From: a virus
Direction: 5' to 3' (one strand)
IMG/VR virus record: IMGVR_UViG_3300031257_000001
Coordinates: 40,327-104,326 of that record
Length of the DNA: 64,000 nt
Both the position numbers and the translations under genes were made by a program. Below the pieces are notes generated by a model. The model saw only the letters and a list, made by a program, of their open reading frames with translations, made no database searches and was not told the origin of the DNA. Below, one piece after another: positions 32,811 through 41,098 of the stretch. The stretch's first letter is position 1. Every line of letters begins with the position of its first letter.

Positions 32811-32855
32811 TAGAGGGTGGCGTTGGCGAGACGCCACAACCTGGAGATCAGCAGA

Positions 32856-34943
32856 ATGAAAACAGCGAAGCGCTACCAGATTCCAGCAGAACTGCGCGGT
32901 CTGGTCGGCCCCTTCACCAAGATTGCGCGCGCGTTGAGTCGCAACCACCGCATCGAGGTCATCCCGTCCGGGACCCGGTGCGCGACCGATTGCCGCGGCC
33001 GCATCTGGATTCCGTTCAACGCCGACAAGCTCACCCCGGGCCTGCGCCAGAAGATGAATGGGATGCTCGACCACGAGACGGCGCACGTGGCTGAAGAGCG
33101 CGAGGCTCGCGAAGCCGGCCAACTCACCGCCCATGAGATCATGCACTCGGAGCGGAACAAGACCGTCAAGATGCTGATCAACGTGTTCGAGGACATCAGG
33201 ATTGAGCGCAAATGGGCTGAGCGCTACCCTGGAATGGCACAGAACCTCAGCGCCCTCAACGAGCAAACGGTGGAGCTGTTCGAGCGTCGCCATGGCTCTG
33301 GCGGGAACGCTTGGCACCAGGTTGGTTGCGCTATCATCTGCGCCGCGCGCGGACTGGGATGTGGTTGGCTCAAGCCTGAGCTTCAGCCGTACTTTGAGCG
33401 TTGCGAACAGTTCGTGGAGCGTTGCCCCGAGATGGTCTGGCCGGCGGATGCGCAACGACTCGCACAGGAAGCCCATGCAGAGTTGCTAACGCTGGCCGAA
33501 GAACAGAAGCGCCAGGCTGAAGAGGAACGCAAGCGACGAGAACACGAGGATGATGACGAGGGTGACGAGGAGCCCGAGGGCGATGATGAGTCCGAGGGTG
33601 ACGATGAGTCCGAGGGTGACGATGAGTCCGAGGGCGATGATGAGTCCGAGGGTGACGAGGACGATGACGATGGCGGCTCGTCCAGCGAGGATGACGACGC
33701 TGGTGGGGATGGTAACGAGCCTGGACCCTCGGATGATGACGATGAGGACGATGCAGACGATGGCAGCGAGGATGAGCCTGATGGTAGCGGTGATGGCGCT
33801 GGCGAGGGCCTGGGCGAGCTAGATGACGAGGACGGCGAGCCCGAAGATGATGGCGAGGCGGAGGCTGATGGCGAGGCGGAGGCTGATGGTGAAGGCGATG
33901 AGGGCGACATCGATCCTGACGACATGGCCGCCGGCGCCGATGAGATTCTGGAGTCCGATGCTGACGATGAAGATCTGATTGGCGCCATGCGCGACGACAT
34001 AGCAGAGCAGACGGACGTGGAGGCCAGCGACGGCGCCCACTACATCCCGCACCCCGCCCTGACCGACATGGACGGGTACGCCACCGAGGGCGAGATTGTT
34101 CGCAGGGGCGATGAGAAGACAGCCAGGGAGGCCCGTGATGAGGTGAGAGAGCAGGTCAGCACGCTCCGAGCCAAGCAGCTTGCCTACCTTCAGACGGTCA
34201 CCCGGACGAAGCGCCGTTGCGCACTTCGAGCCGGACGGCTGGATCGCAAGGCGCTGACCAAGGCGCGCATGGGTTCTGACCAGGTGTTTACCGACACCCG
34301 CAAAAACAGAGACTTGGACACAGCCATCGAGGTTTTGGTGGACATGTCTGGCTCGATGGGTCTGAATACACACCACACTTGTGCTGCGTACTACGCAATG
34401 CGCTGTGCGGTCGCCCTCGCAGAAGCGTGGGAAGGGCTGAGCATCCCTTGTGAGTTCACCGGCTTCTGGAACATCTCGCGCTACCCACCGCCTGATGAGC
34501 GGTTCGTGTGTCGAGGCGCCCTGCGCTACTTCATGATCAAAGGTTGGGATGAGAAGGTGTCCAAGACGCTCCCGAGATTCGGCGCCATCAAAGGGAAGGG
34601 CGACAACACAGATGGCGAGGCTGTGCTCCATGCGGCTCGTCGCCTTGCCTCACGCCGCGAGAAGCGCAAGATCCTGGTGGTCATCTCCGACGGCTTCCCG
34701 GCCGCTGCCAGGACCGACTCTGAACAGCTCAACGATCACCTCCGCGAAGTGGTCAAGATGATCACCTCATCAGGCATCGAGGTTCTGGGGATTGGCGCTG
34801 GCACCGACGCGCCCCGCCACTTCTACAACCAGGACACCGGAGCCAGGAATGTTGTAATCAGGGACATGAACTTGCTGGCGATCAGCGTGTTCAGGGCCAT
34901 GAAGGAGATGCTGGCAGCGCACGAGGGGAGGGCCGCGGCATGA
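32856..34943 (+). CDS. CobT-like VWA-domain protein with long acidic linker
   Basis: 695 residues from ATG 32856, picked because CCTGGAGATCAGCAG precedes it. The N-terminal domain (1-215) includes a HEXXH-like DHETAHVAEE near residue 70. A roughly 150-residue Asp/Glu/Ser/Gly linker follows. The C-terminal VWA domain holds a MIDAS motif VDMSGSMGLN (about 495) and later ISDGFP and GIGAGTDAPR. CobT-type subunits partner the CobS/MoxR ATPase just upstream to insert metal or remodel a client. There is no cobalamin gene here. Confidence 0.75.
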   Translation: MKTAKRYQIPAELRGLVGPFTKIARALSRNHRIEVIPSGTRCATDCRGRIWIPFNADKLTPGLRQKMNGMLDHETAHVAEEREAREAGQLTAHEIMHSERNKTVKMLINVFEDIRIERKWAERYPGMAQNLSALNEQTVELFERRHGSGGNAWHQVGCAIICAARGLGCGWLKPELQPYFERCEQFVERCPEMVWPADAQRLAQEAHAELLTLAEEQKRQAEEERKRREHEDDDEGDEEPEGDDESEGDDESEGDDESEGDDESEGDEDDDDGGSSSEDDDAGGDGNEPGPSDDDDEDDADDGSEDEPDGSGDGAGEGLGELDDEDGEPEDDGEAEADGEAEADGEGDEGDIDPDDMAAGADEILESDADDEDLIGAMRDDIAEQTDVEASDGAHYIPHPALTDMDGYATEGEIVRRGDEKTAREARDEVREQVSTLRAKQLAYLQTVTRTKRRCALRAGRLDRKALTKARMGSDQVFTDTRKNRDLDTAIEVLVDMSGSMGLNTHHTCAAYYAMRCAVALAEAWEGLSIPCEFTGFWNISRYPPPDERFVCRGALRYFMIKGWDEKVSKTLPRFGAIKGKGDNTDGEAVLHAARRLASRREKRKILVVISDGFPAAARTDSEQLNDHLREVVKMITSSGIEVLGIGAGTDAPRHFYNQDTGARNVVIRDMNLLAISVFRAMKEMLAAHEGRAAA
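33585..33656 (+). repeat. Four 18-bp repeats encoding DESEGD in the acidic linker
   Basis: Units of GATGAGTCCGAGGGTGAC at 33585, 33603, 33621 and 33639, the third with two synonymous changes. The repeat keeps the frame and lengthens the acidic linker between the two CobT-like domains. Slippage could vary copy number. Confidence 0.88.
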
Positions 34944-35965
34944 GTGTTGACAACATCACCATGCGCGACTTGTACCCGGAGCTGGAGGCAAGCCTGCGTC
35001 CTACCATGCTTCAAATGGCGCAGCAGTTCGCCCCGTCGCTGGGGATGGACGTGGACGATGCGATGCAGGAGGCCCGCATCGCCATCCACCTCGCGTTCCA
35101 ATCGTATGACTATAACCGGAGTCACGGTGGGATCAGGGCTTTCGCGCGCCAGGTGATCAAGCACACATTCTGTGGGTTGGCCTATGCGGCAGCGACTCGG
35201 GCCCGCTGCCCACACACAGTGTACACGGACGACTCCGGACAATCACAAGTTGTGAAACACCGCAAGCTCGCATCGCTGGAGGACTTGCTTGAGTCAGGTG
35301 GCTTGCAATGGCCGTTGAGCATGGAGTGTGAAGCGGAAGCCGAATTGGACACCCACCGTATCGCCGACAGGCTCATGGTCCTTCGGATGCGGTTGTACAA
35401 TCAATTGGGCCCACAGGAACAGCAGGTGTTCCGCCTTAAGGCTCGGCCCCCGGAAGCGTTCTTGGTGTTCCTACGCAACATCGGTGTGGACGCGGCCGAT
35501 GTGAATCACAAGCACATTGCGCGCTATCTTGGCACCACCAAGAATTCAGTGGACTACTCGTTGCTCAAGATTCGAGGCGACTTCAGGCGCCTTGCTGAGC
35601 ATGAATTCAGCGACCTTGTGGCAGACCTGATAAGAGACGGGGATTGGCCGATGGTTCACGTCAGCAACAACCCGAACGATGCCGCATTTGTGCGACAAGT
35701 CATACAGTCCAGAAAGCTGGACCCGCGTCCACTTCCACAACGTCGGGACATCAGGATCGGGTTAAGTGTCGGCCGGATCATCGAACGTTATCACTGGGGC
35801 GCCGTGCTCCACCTCAAGCTCCGCGACCACCGGGCGACCGTGGTTGTGGAAGGACGGTTCAACGAGAATACCGGGGATGTGTTTGGCCAACACGGCATCT
35901 GGAAGCCGATCACAGAGGATGTTCCCTGGTACAAGACCCTGGTCCAGGAGATTGATCGACCATGA
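34940..35965 (+). CDS. Phage RNA polymerase sigma factor (sigma-70-like)
   Basis: 341 residues, start overlapping the VWA stop. Region 2-like segment MDVDDAMQEARIAIHLAFQS plus GGIRAFARQVIKHTFCGLAYAAATR (about 35-90), and region 4-like LGPQEQQVFRLKA and NHKHIARYLGTTKNSVDYSLLKIRGDFRRL (about 155-220) with a helix-turn-helix. The C-terminal 120 residues have no clear match. A phage sigma would direct host polymerase to phage promoters, for which the AAAGTTC/TTGCC elements in this window are candidates. Confidence 0.7.
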   Translation: MSVDNITMRDLYPELEASLRPTMLQMAQQFAPSLGMDVDDAMQEARIAIHLAFQSYDYNRSHGGIRAFARQVIKHTFCGLAYAAATRARCPHTVYTDDSGQSQVVKHRKLASLEDLLESGGLQWPLSMECEAEAELDTHRIADRLMVLRMRLYNQLGPQEQQVFRLKARPPEAFLVFLRNIGVDAADVNHKHIARYLGTTKNSVDYSLLKIRGDFRRLAEHEFSDLVADLIRDGDWPMVHVSNNPNDAAFVRQVIQSRKLDPRPLPQRRDIRIGLSVGRIIERYHWGAVLHLKLRDHRATVVVEGRFNENTGDVFGQHGIWKPITEDVPWYKTLVQEIDRP

Positions 35966-36807
35966 CTGAGAAACGCAAGATGCCACCGTGCCTAGGTGGC
36001 TATGAGAACAAGGACAAGATCTGCGACGGCAACCCCAAGGCAAAGGACGAGGGTGAGCATGCTCCATGCCTGTTCCGCGACCGCTGTGTTGGGTTCCAAT
36101 GCCTGCTCAAGGATCTGGCAGCCGCCGGCAAGCCTGGCGACGCTGAGGACTACTTGTCGGTCAAGAAGGTGGACGGTGAGGAATTTGCATTTGCCAAGAA
36201 GAGTGGCGATGCATTGGAGCTAGCCATCGACAAGCGCATCGCCAAGTATGGCGTCAAGGATGGCAAGATCACCGTCCCGAGGGGCCGCAAAGAGAAGCCT
36301 TCCAAGAAGGCCCCTGCTGCCAGCAAGAAGGCATCTGCAAAAGGCGCTGTGCAAGAGTCCAAGGAGCCCGACGAATCAGCAGACGATGCCAGGGAGCTGT
36401 GCGCTTGGTTCACATCTAAGCTGCAAGAAGCAACCGGGCGGGCCGTCCACGACCTCCCCGGCGACTGCGAGGCCGGCGAGCTGTTCATCATCGATCGGCA
36501 TGAGAAGTCCAACTATGCCGCGGTTTATGCCAGGGGCGACGTGAGTCACAAGGTGGCTGTGGCCTCGATGTACCCGAACCGCCGGACAGGGACGCTGCAG
36601 ATCAGGGTGGCGGCGCCATTCGAGGCGTTCATGAAGGGGTTGTCCAAGGCGTCACGCTCCGCATTGGAGCCGGAGGATTACACCGGCAAGGACGGCCGGT
36701 TCAGGGTGCGCATCAGCGGCCTGGACAAGGAGGGCGCTTCCATTGTCGCTGAATCCGTGTCCGCTGCCATCAGCAGCGGTATCATCAACTTGCCTGGGAT
36801 TAGCTGA
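35962..36807 (+). CDS. Cys-rich N-terminus protein of unknown function
   Basis: 281 residues, ATGA overlap with the sigma gene. The N-terminal 50 residues have a Cys cluster (PPCLGG, KICDG, PCLFRDRCVGFQC) suggesting zinc or Fe-S binding. Lys/Ala-rich linker at about 105-140 (KKAPAASKKASAKG). The C-terminal domain (about 145-281) is globular and unassigned. Coupled to the sigma gene, so a regulatory or transcription-related function is possible. Confidence 0.5.
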   Translation: MTEKRKMPPCLGGYENKDKICDGNPKAKDEGEHAPCLFRDRCVGFQCLLKDLAAAGKPGDAEDYLSVKKVDGEEFAFAKKSGDALELAIDKRIAKYGVKDGKITVPRGRKEKPSKKAPAASKKASAKGAVQESKEPDESADDARELCAWFTSKLQEATGRAVHDLPGDCEAGELFIIDRHEKSNYAAVYARGDVSHKVAVASMYPNRRTGTLQIRVAAPFEAFMKGLSKASRSALEPEDYTGKDGRFRVRISGLDKEGASIVAESVSAAISSGIINLPGIS

Positions 36808-36824
36808 TCTCCGGGTGAGGGCAG

Positions 36825-36889
36825 GGCGCCCTCCGTCGCTGTGTTCCGTTTCCACAGCACACTCTCGCCAGTGTCTGACGGAGGGCGCC
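36825..36889 (+). ncRNA. Perfect three-way-junction RNA-like element
   Basis: Closing stem GGCGCCCTCCGTC (36825-36837) pairs over 13 bases with GACGGAGGGCGCC (36877-36889). Inside are two hairpins with no gap: GCTGTG/CACAGC (36838-36858, 9-base loop) and ACACT/AGTGT (36859-36874, 6-base loop), then two unpaired bases. All 24 pairs are Watson-Crick. It lies between the Cys-rich gene and the FAD enzyme, 24 bases before its ATG. No T-tract, so not a terminator. A riboswitch-like leader, processed RNA or DNA structure is possible. Confidence 0.6.
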
Positions 36890-36912
36890 AGGCCCGCTTT
36901 CACGAGGGTCCC

Positions 36913-37899
36913 ATGAAGGTCGCCATCGTCGGTGGGGGCATGAGCGGTTTGGTTGCCGCGTATGTCTTCCAGCAGTACCGTGACATCAGCGTCACCATCT
37001 ACGAGCCGGGCCGCCCGGGCGTAGCGTTCCTCGCCGGCGGGCTGAAGTACATCCACCGGACGGATGAGACGGTTCAGATGCTCCACGACCACAGCGTGGT
37101 CTTCACCAACTACACCGTCCGTGGAGGGATCTTGCTCCATGGGACTGTCGAGCAGTATCCCGGTTGCTTCTCTGGAATGCAGCCAGAACGTTCCAAGCGG
37201 ATCCAGGAGGATCATTGGCGCAAGACTCGGCACACAGAGCCGGGTGACTTCAGCCTCCGCTCGATGAACGATCCGGAAGCCAGCGGGCCGCGCCGGGCCC
37301 TCCGGTGCGCGCTCAACGAACTGGTGGACGCGATGCTTGCCGATGTTCATGTCAGACCGGAGGCCATCAAGCGCATCGAGCCCAACAGGCTGATTGGCAG
37401 GACTGGGCAGCCGTATGGATTCCACTACGCCATCGTCACCATTCCCCTCTGGATTGTGCGGTGCATGGTGGATTGGCACATCCCCGAGGCGTATGCGATG
37501 AAGCTCAACGTGGTCACGGCAGAGCCGCTTCGCGACCCGTTCGCCAGGTGGGACTACGTGTACACGCCATACACGCCGGCGAGCCTCATCCACCGCATCT
37601 CACCGACTGAGAATGGCTACAGTTGTGAGTTCAACGGGGCTTGGGAGGAAGGCGCAACCAATGACCGTGTCGCCTCTGATCTGAACTTCCTGTTCCCATC
37701 AGGTTGGGTGATCAACGACGTGAAGCGGAATCTGAGCGGGCATCTTCTTCCGCTCCCGGAGCGACCCAAGTGGCCAGACAACATCAAGCCTCTGGGCCGC
37801 TTCACACGATGGGAACCGAGGGCCACGACGGACGCCACACTGCGCGACGCACATAAGCTGGCGCAGGAGTGGGGATGGGAGCTCAAGAGGATTGACTGA
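36913..37899 (+). CDS. FAD-dependent oxidoreductase, UDP-galactopyranose mutase/amine-oxidase-like
   Basis: 328 residues from ATG 36913 (GAGGG five bases upstream). The N-terminus KVAIVGGGMSGLVAAYVFQQY is a Rossmann FAD-binding GxGxxG. The next motif FLAGGLKYIHRTD and the C-terminal SGHLLPLPERPKWPDN plus GRFTRWEP fit flavoproteins of the UGM/amine oxidase group, but size is small (UGM is about 370). The substrate is unknown. It starts a run of enzymes (MazG-HAD, aminotransferase, ThyX, kinase), so a role in making a modified nucleotide is inferred, not shown. Confidence 0.65.
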   Translation: MKVAIVGGGMSGLVAAYVFQQYRDISVTIYEPGRPGVAFLAGGLKYIHRTDETVQMLHDHSVVFTNYTVRGGILLHGTVEQYPGCFSGMQPERSKRIQEDHWRKTRHTEPGDFSLRSMNDPEASGPRRALRCALNELVDAMLADVHVRPEAIKRIEPNRLIGRTGQPYGFHYAIVTIPLWIVRCMVDWHIPEAYAMKLNVVTAEPLRDPFARWDYVYTPYTPASLIHRISPTENGYSCEFNGAWEEGATNDRVASDLNFLFPSGWVINDVKRNLSGHLLPLPERPKWPDNIKPLGRFTRWEPRATTDATLRDAHKLAQEWGWELKRID

Positions 37900-38902
37900 T
37901 TGGACCAGAGGCAAACACCCGTGCGGGTGTGAGATGGACATGCGGCTGAAGTGCGTGAAGCACTGCGGTGGCCACGGAATTCCGCCGGATCAACCCGCAA
38001 GTGATGCGTTCGGCGTGATGTGGGATGAGCAATCCGGTCAGCAACGCGAGTTGGGCTTGGATCCGGAGCATTTGGATGATGTAGAGCGCGGCCGAGTCAT
38101 CACCGACATCGTGGCCCAGGCACATGAAGAGGTGTCTGAGTTAGGTCGGCTCAGTTCCGCTTACAAGCGCCATCTCCTGTCTCGACCTCGAACGGACCCG
38201 GCCATGGTCGCTGAGGAAGTGGCAGACGTGCTCAAGTGCGCCATCGCGGCCGCCCAAACGTTCGGCCTCACCTCGTTGGACGTGGTGGAGGCTTTCTCGC
38301 GCAAGACAATGACAGTCTCGGAGCGGGCCCGGCAAGAGCGTGTCCGGCTTGAACAAGAGACGCCAATCCTGTGTTTCGACTTGGACGATGTCATCTGTGA
38401 CTTGTCGCCATGGCGGCAGGAGCTTGACGGCGGGATTGACGTGGATGCCCCGCCGGCGGACAAGCTCGCCTCCGCCGAACGTCTCAAGGAACAGTTCTAT
38501 GAGGGCGGACGATTCCGTGAGATGGAACCAGTTCCTGGCGCCAGAGAGGCGTTGGGGCGGTTCACCTCGGAAGGCTTCCACATCATCATCATGACGGCCC
38601 GTCCTCAGTGGCAGTACAAGCGGCTGTACGGCGACACGGTTGAGTGGCTGCTGGAACACGGGATCCCGTTCCACCGGATCATGTTCAACAAGGACAAGGT
38701 GGAAGCGGTGTACCAACACCTGGTTCCGGGCTGGCCAATGTTCTTCGTGGAGGACCACGAACGAAACATCAAGGCGTTGGCTTCAGTGGGGATCCATGTA
38801 CTTGTGTATAATCAGAAGCACAACGAAGGAATCCAGGACACCGAGAACACCACGCGCGTGTACGATTGGCGTGAGATTGAAAGGATTGTGTTGGGGACAT
38901 GA
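37892..38902 (+). CDS. MazG-like pyrophosphohydrolase fused to a HAD 5'(3')-nucleotidase
   Basis: 336 residues from TTG 37892, kept so that the zinc-like HPCGCEMDMRLKCVKHC is included. Residues about 65-150 match MazG-like NTP pyrophosphatases (AHEEVSELGR, VAEEVADVLKCAIAAAQTFG with the ExxE...ExxD set). Residues about 155-336 are a HAD domain: DLDDVICD (DxD nucleophile), IIIMTARPQWQ, FNKDKVEAVY, FFVEDHERN, as in NT5C-type deoxynucleotidases. The fusion could degrade a particular dNTP to dNMP to nucleoside, to bias the pool. Confidence 0.78.
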   Translation: MTDWTRGKHPCGCEMDMRLKCVKHCGGHGIPPDQPASDAFGVMWDEQSGQQRELGLDPEHLDDVERGRVITDIVAQAHEEVSELGRLSSAYKRHLLSRPRTDPAMVAEEVADVLKCAIAAAQTFGLTSLDVVEAFSRKTMTVSERARQERVRLEQETPILCFDLDDVICDLSPWRQELDGGIDVDAPPADKLASAERLKEQFYEGGRFREMEPVPGAREALGRFTSEGFHIIIMTARPQWQYKRLYGDTVEWLLEHGIPFHRIMFNKDKVEAVYQHLVPGWPMFFVEDHERNIKALASVGIHVLVYNQKHNEGIQDTENTTRVYDWREIERIVLGT

Positions 38903-40029
38903 CAAGCTACTTGATGAGGACGCTCGACCGATATCCAATCCAGTTCGCCTCCGGCGACGGCTCGTGGTTGGTCACTCCGGATGACGAGAGCTATCTGGAC
39001 TGGTTCACAGACGTGGGGACCGCTTCATTGGGCTACGGATCGCAGGAGGCACGGACGGCGATGGGGCGGATGGTCAGCAGCAGAATCCCATTCCACACGC
39101 CCAACTTGTTCGGGTGCCCAGAGCGCGAGCGGGCCGCGGAGCGCCTGTGCAAGGCGACTGGGATGGAAAGGGCATTCTTCTGTAACAGCGGAGCTGAATC
39201 CGTTGAGGCAGCCATCAAGCTCGCCCGTCTCAACACCCACAACAAGCTGGTCGCAGCGGTTGTGGGCTCGTTCCACGGCAGAACCTATGGGGCGCTGGCA
39301 TCCGGCGACGGCGGGAAGCACCACTATGAAGGGTTCGGACCGCTGCCAGGGATGTTCGTACATTGGGAGCCGCCCGAGATGCCTCCGCCTGAAGTTGGGA
39401 TCGTCATCATTGCTCCCATCTTCGGAAACAACGACGTCCAAGTGTACGGCGCATGGTTGAAGAGGCTTCAACGTTGGTGCCAACAGGTCAACATCCTGCT
39501 CATCTTCGATGAGGTCCAGACAGGCTCTTGCCGGGCCTCCGGAACCATGAGTTATTCGCACCACATCGGAGTGCTCCCTGACATCCTCTGCTTGGCTAAG
39601 GGTGTGGCCATGGGAGCGCCTGTCGGGGTCACCCTATCACGCAACGGGTTGGACTTCAGCCCCGGAAGCCACTTCAGCACGTTTGGCGGTGGACCGCTGT
39701 CAGCGGTGATGGTGAACGCGATGATCGACTGGTCCGAGAAGCACCAGCAGACCGTCGGGACCGTTGGGCGCTTCATCCGCAGGCGGTTGAAGGAGCGTAA
39801 ATGGGCCAAGAATGTACGTGGCGAGGGGATGCTCATCGCGTTTGATTGGGATGGCGATTGCTTGGGATTGGCAGCCGCCGCCTTTGAGGAGCGCCTGCTC
39901 ATCGGGGCGTTTCGCCGGGGCCCGGGCCCGATCAAGATCACACCGCCGTTGAACATCGTTCCGGCAGATATCAAGTTCGGGTTTGAAGCGCTTGATCGTG
40001 CTGTGGCGAGGTCAGAGGGTGCTTCCTGA
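38899..40029 (+). CDS. Class III PLP-dependent aminotransferase
   Basis: 376 residues, ATGA overlap with the previous gene. Class III (ornithine/GABA/acetylornithine type) features: FCNSGAESVEAAIKLAR, GSFHGRTYGALAS, PLP-binding Asp in LIFDEVQTGSCR, and the Schiff-base Lys in LCLAKGVAMGAPVGV, followed by HFSTFGGGPLS. Rare in phages. Donor and acceptor cannot be told. In this cluster it might amminate an aldehyde or keto group used to decorate a pyrimidine. Somewhat shorter than typical (400-450). Confidence 0.85.
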   Translation: MTSYLMRTLDRYPIQFASGDGSWLVTPDDESYLDWFTDVGTASLGYGSQEARTAMGRMVSSRIPFHTPNLFGCPERERAAERLCKATGMERAFFCNSGAESVEAAIKLARLNTHNKLVAAVVGSFHGRTYGALASGDGGKHHYEGFGPLPGMFVHWEPPEMPPPEVGIVIIAPIFGNNDVQVYGAWLKRLQRWCQQVNILLIFDEVQTGSCRASGTMSYSHHIGVLPDILCLAKGVAMGAPVGVTLSRNGLDFSPGSHFSTFGGGPLSAVMVNAMIDWSEKHQQTVGTVGRFIRRRLKERKWAKNVRGEGMLIAFDWDGDCLGLAAAAFEERLLIGAFRRGPGPIKITPPLNIVPADIKFGFEALDRAVARSEGAS

Positions 40030-40084
40030 TTATACGCAAATGTTCCCAGAGGGAATCTTTGAAAGCGACAGCATGGAGATCAAC

Positions 40085-41098
40085 ATGACAAAGGAGCCGA
40101 AAGTCACACTGGTGACGCACACTCGGGACCCTCTGGAGACGGTGTATGCCGTCTGGAAGGCCAGCAAGGATGAGGAGCCGCTGATGACAACGCAGGCGGT
40201 GAAGCTGACCGTTCCAGATGGCAAGGTCAGAGACCTGTTCCGCCGGGTCATCGCACAACGCATTCCGGTTGGCGAGCACGTGGACTTCGTGTTCATGGTC
40301 GAAAACATCAGCGTCAGCTGGCGTGAGCAGGCTGTGCGCCATCGCATCGGCGTCAAGCCCTCCCCGGAGCGCGTGGGCGCCGACATCGTGATGATGGACA
40401 GGATCCCGGACCTCGCCGAAAGCAGTTGGTGGTCGCAAAGTATGAGATTGATGGACATGGGGAAGTTCGCTCAAAACGGAGCATTCAGGCTTCCGGCGAC
40501 AGTGGAGCGCGATTCCAAGCTCACCCAGATGTTCATCGAGACCATGTTCACCATCCAGCGGACCTACAACGTTCTGGTGGAAGCAGGCATCCCAATGGAG
40601 GATGCGCGTGAGCTCATGCCGCTCGGAGCCCAGCATCGCATCTCGTGGAAGCTCAACATCGGGGCGCTGCAACATATCGTCTCCAAGCGTGGCTGCTTCA
40701 TCCTGCAACTTGGGATCTGGGGGCCTGTGATCCAGGGGGTGATCACCGAGCTGGTCCAGAAGGTTGACCCTGTGTTCTCAGAGTTGGTCACGCCGCCGTG
40801 CCTCGATGGCAACACGTTCAAGGGGTGCGCGTTCCACGAGGAGTGCCGGCGCCGGATCAGCGGCGAGGACGCTCTGCCGCCTTGCCCGCTCCACTTCCGG
40901 CATCATCACATCCCCGAGAAGATGGGGAATGGCGACGACATCGCCCACGCCCACACGCCCGAGGTTCAGGACAAGTACCACTTGCCCATGGCTGAAGAGA
41001 TGCGGGCTCGTGCCGAGGATTACATGCGGTTCTGGTACCGTGACCCGTACACCGGCGAGCGCTTGGGTACATCGAACGTAGCGATGAGGCTGATGTGA
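40085..41098 (+). CDS. thyX: Divergent flavin-dependent thymidylate synthase (ThyX-like)
   Basis: 337 residues from ATG 40085, with GGAG six bases upstream; ATGs at 40040 and 40073 would extend it. The ThyX pattern is seen as VPVGEHVDFVFMVENISVSWREQAVRHR, then AGIPMEDARELMPLGAQHRISWKLNIGAL. The key RHR is present, but the usual xxSxNExSxR does not follow directly: about 25 residues intervene before SSWWSQSMRL. The C-terminal 100 residues carry a Cys/His cluster (CLDGNTFKGCAFHEEC, HFRHHH) not usual in ThyX. Might methylate dUMP or make another 5-substituted dUMP. Confidence 0.75.
   Translation: MTKEPKVTLVTHTRDPLETVYAVWKASKDEEPLMTTQAVKLTVPDGKVRDLFRRVIAQRIPVGEHVDFVFMVENISVSWREQAVRHRIGVKPSPERVGADIVMMDRIPDLAESSWWSQSMRLMDMGKFAQNGAFRLPATVERDSKLTQMFIETMFTIQRTYNVLVEAGIPMEDARELMPLGAQHRISWKLNIGALQHIVSKRGCFILQLGIWGPVIQGVITELVQKVDPVFSELVTPPCLDGNTFKGCAFHEECRRRISGEDALPPCPLHFRHHHIPEKMGNGDDIAHAHTPEVQDKYHLPMAEEMRARAEDYMRFWYRDPYTGERLGTSNVAMRLM

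Noticed and set aside
33383-34000. Serine-rich reverse-strand frame opposite the CobT-like linker
   Set aside because: It is the complement of the Asp/Glu repeat and has no other sign of coding.
36825-36889. Hammerhead ribozyme
   Set aside because: The three-way junction has CTGACGG but lacks the CUGAUGA/GAAA core and the NUH cleavage site.
39983-40084. Upstream TTG start for ThyX inside the aminotransferase gene
   Set aside because: No SD, and the extra residues are the +1 reading of the aminotransferase end. ATG 40085 has GGAG at good spacing.
40085-41098. Phage with fully uracil-containing DNA
   Set aside because: A family 4 uracil-DNA glycosylase and a ThyX-type gene in the same genome argue against uracil replacing thymine.
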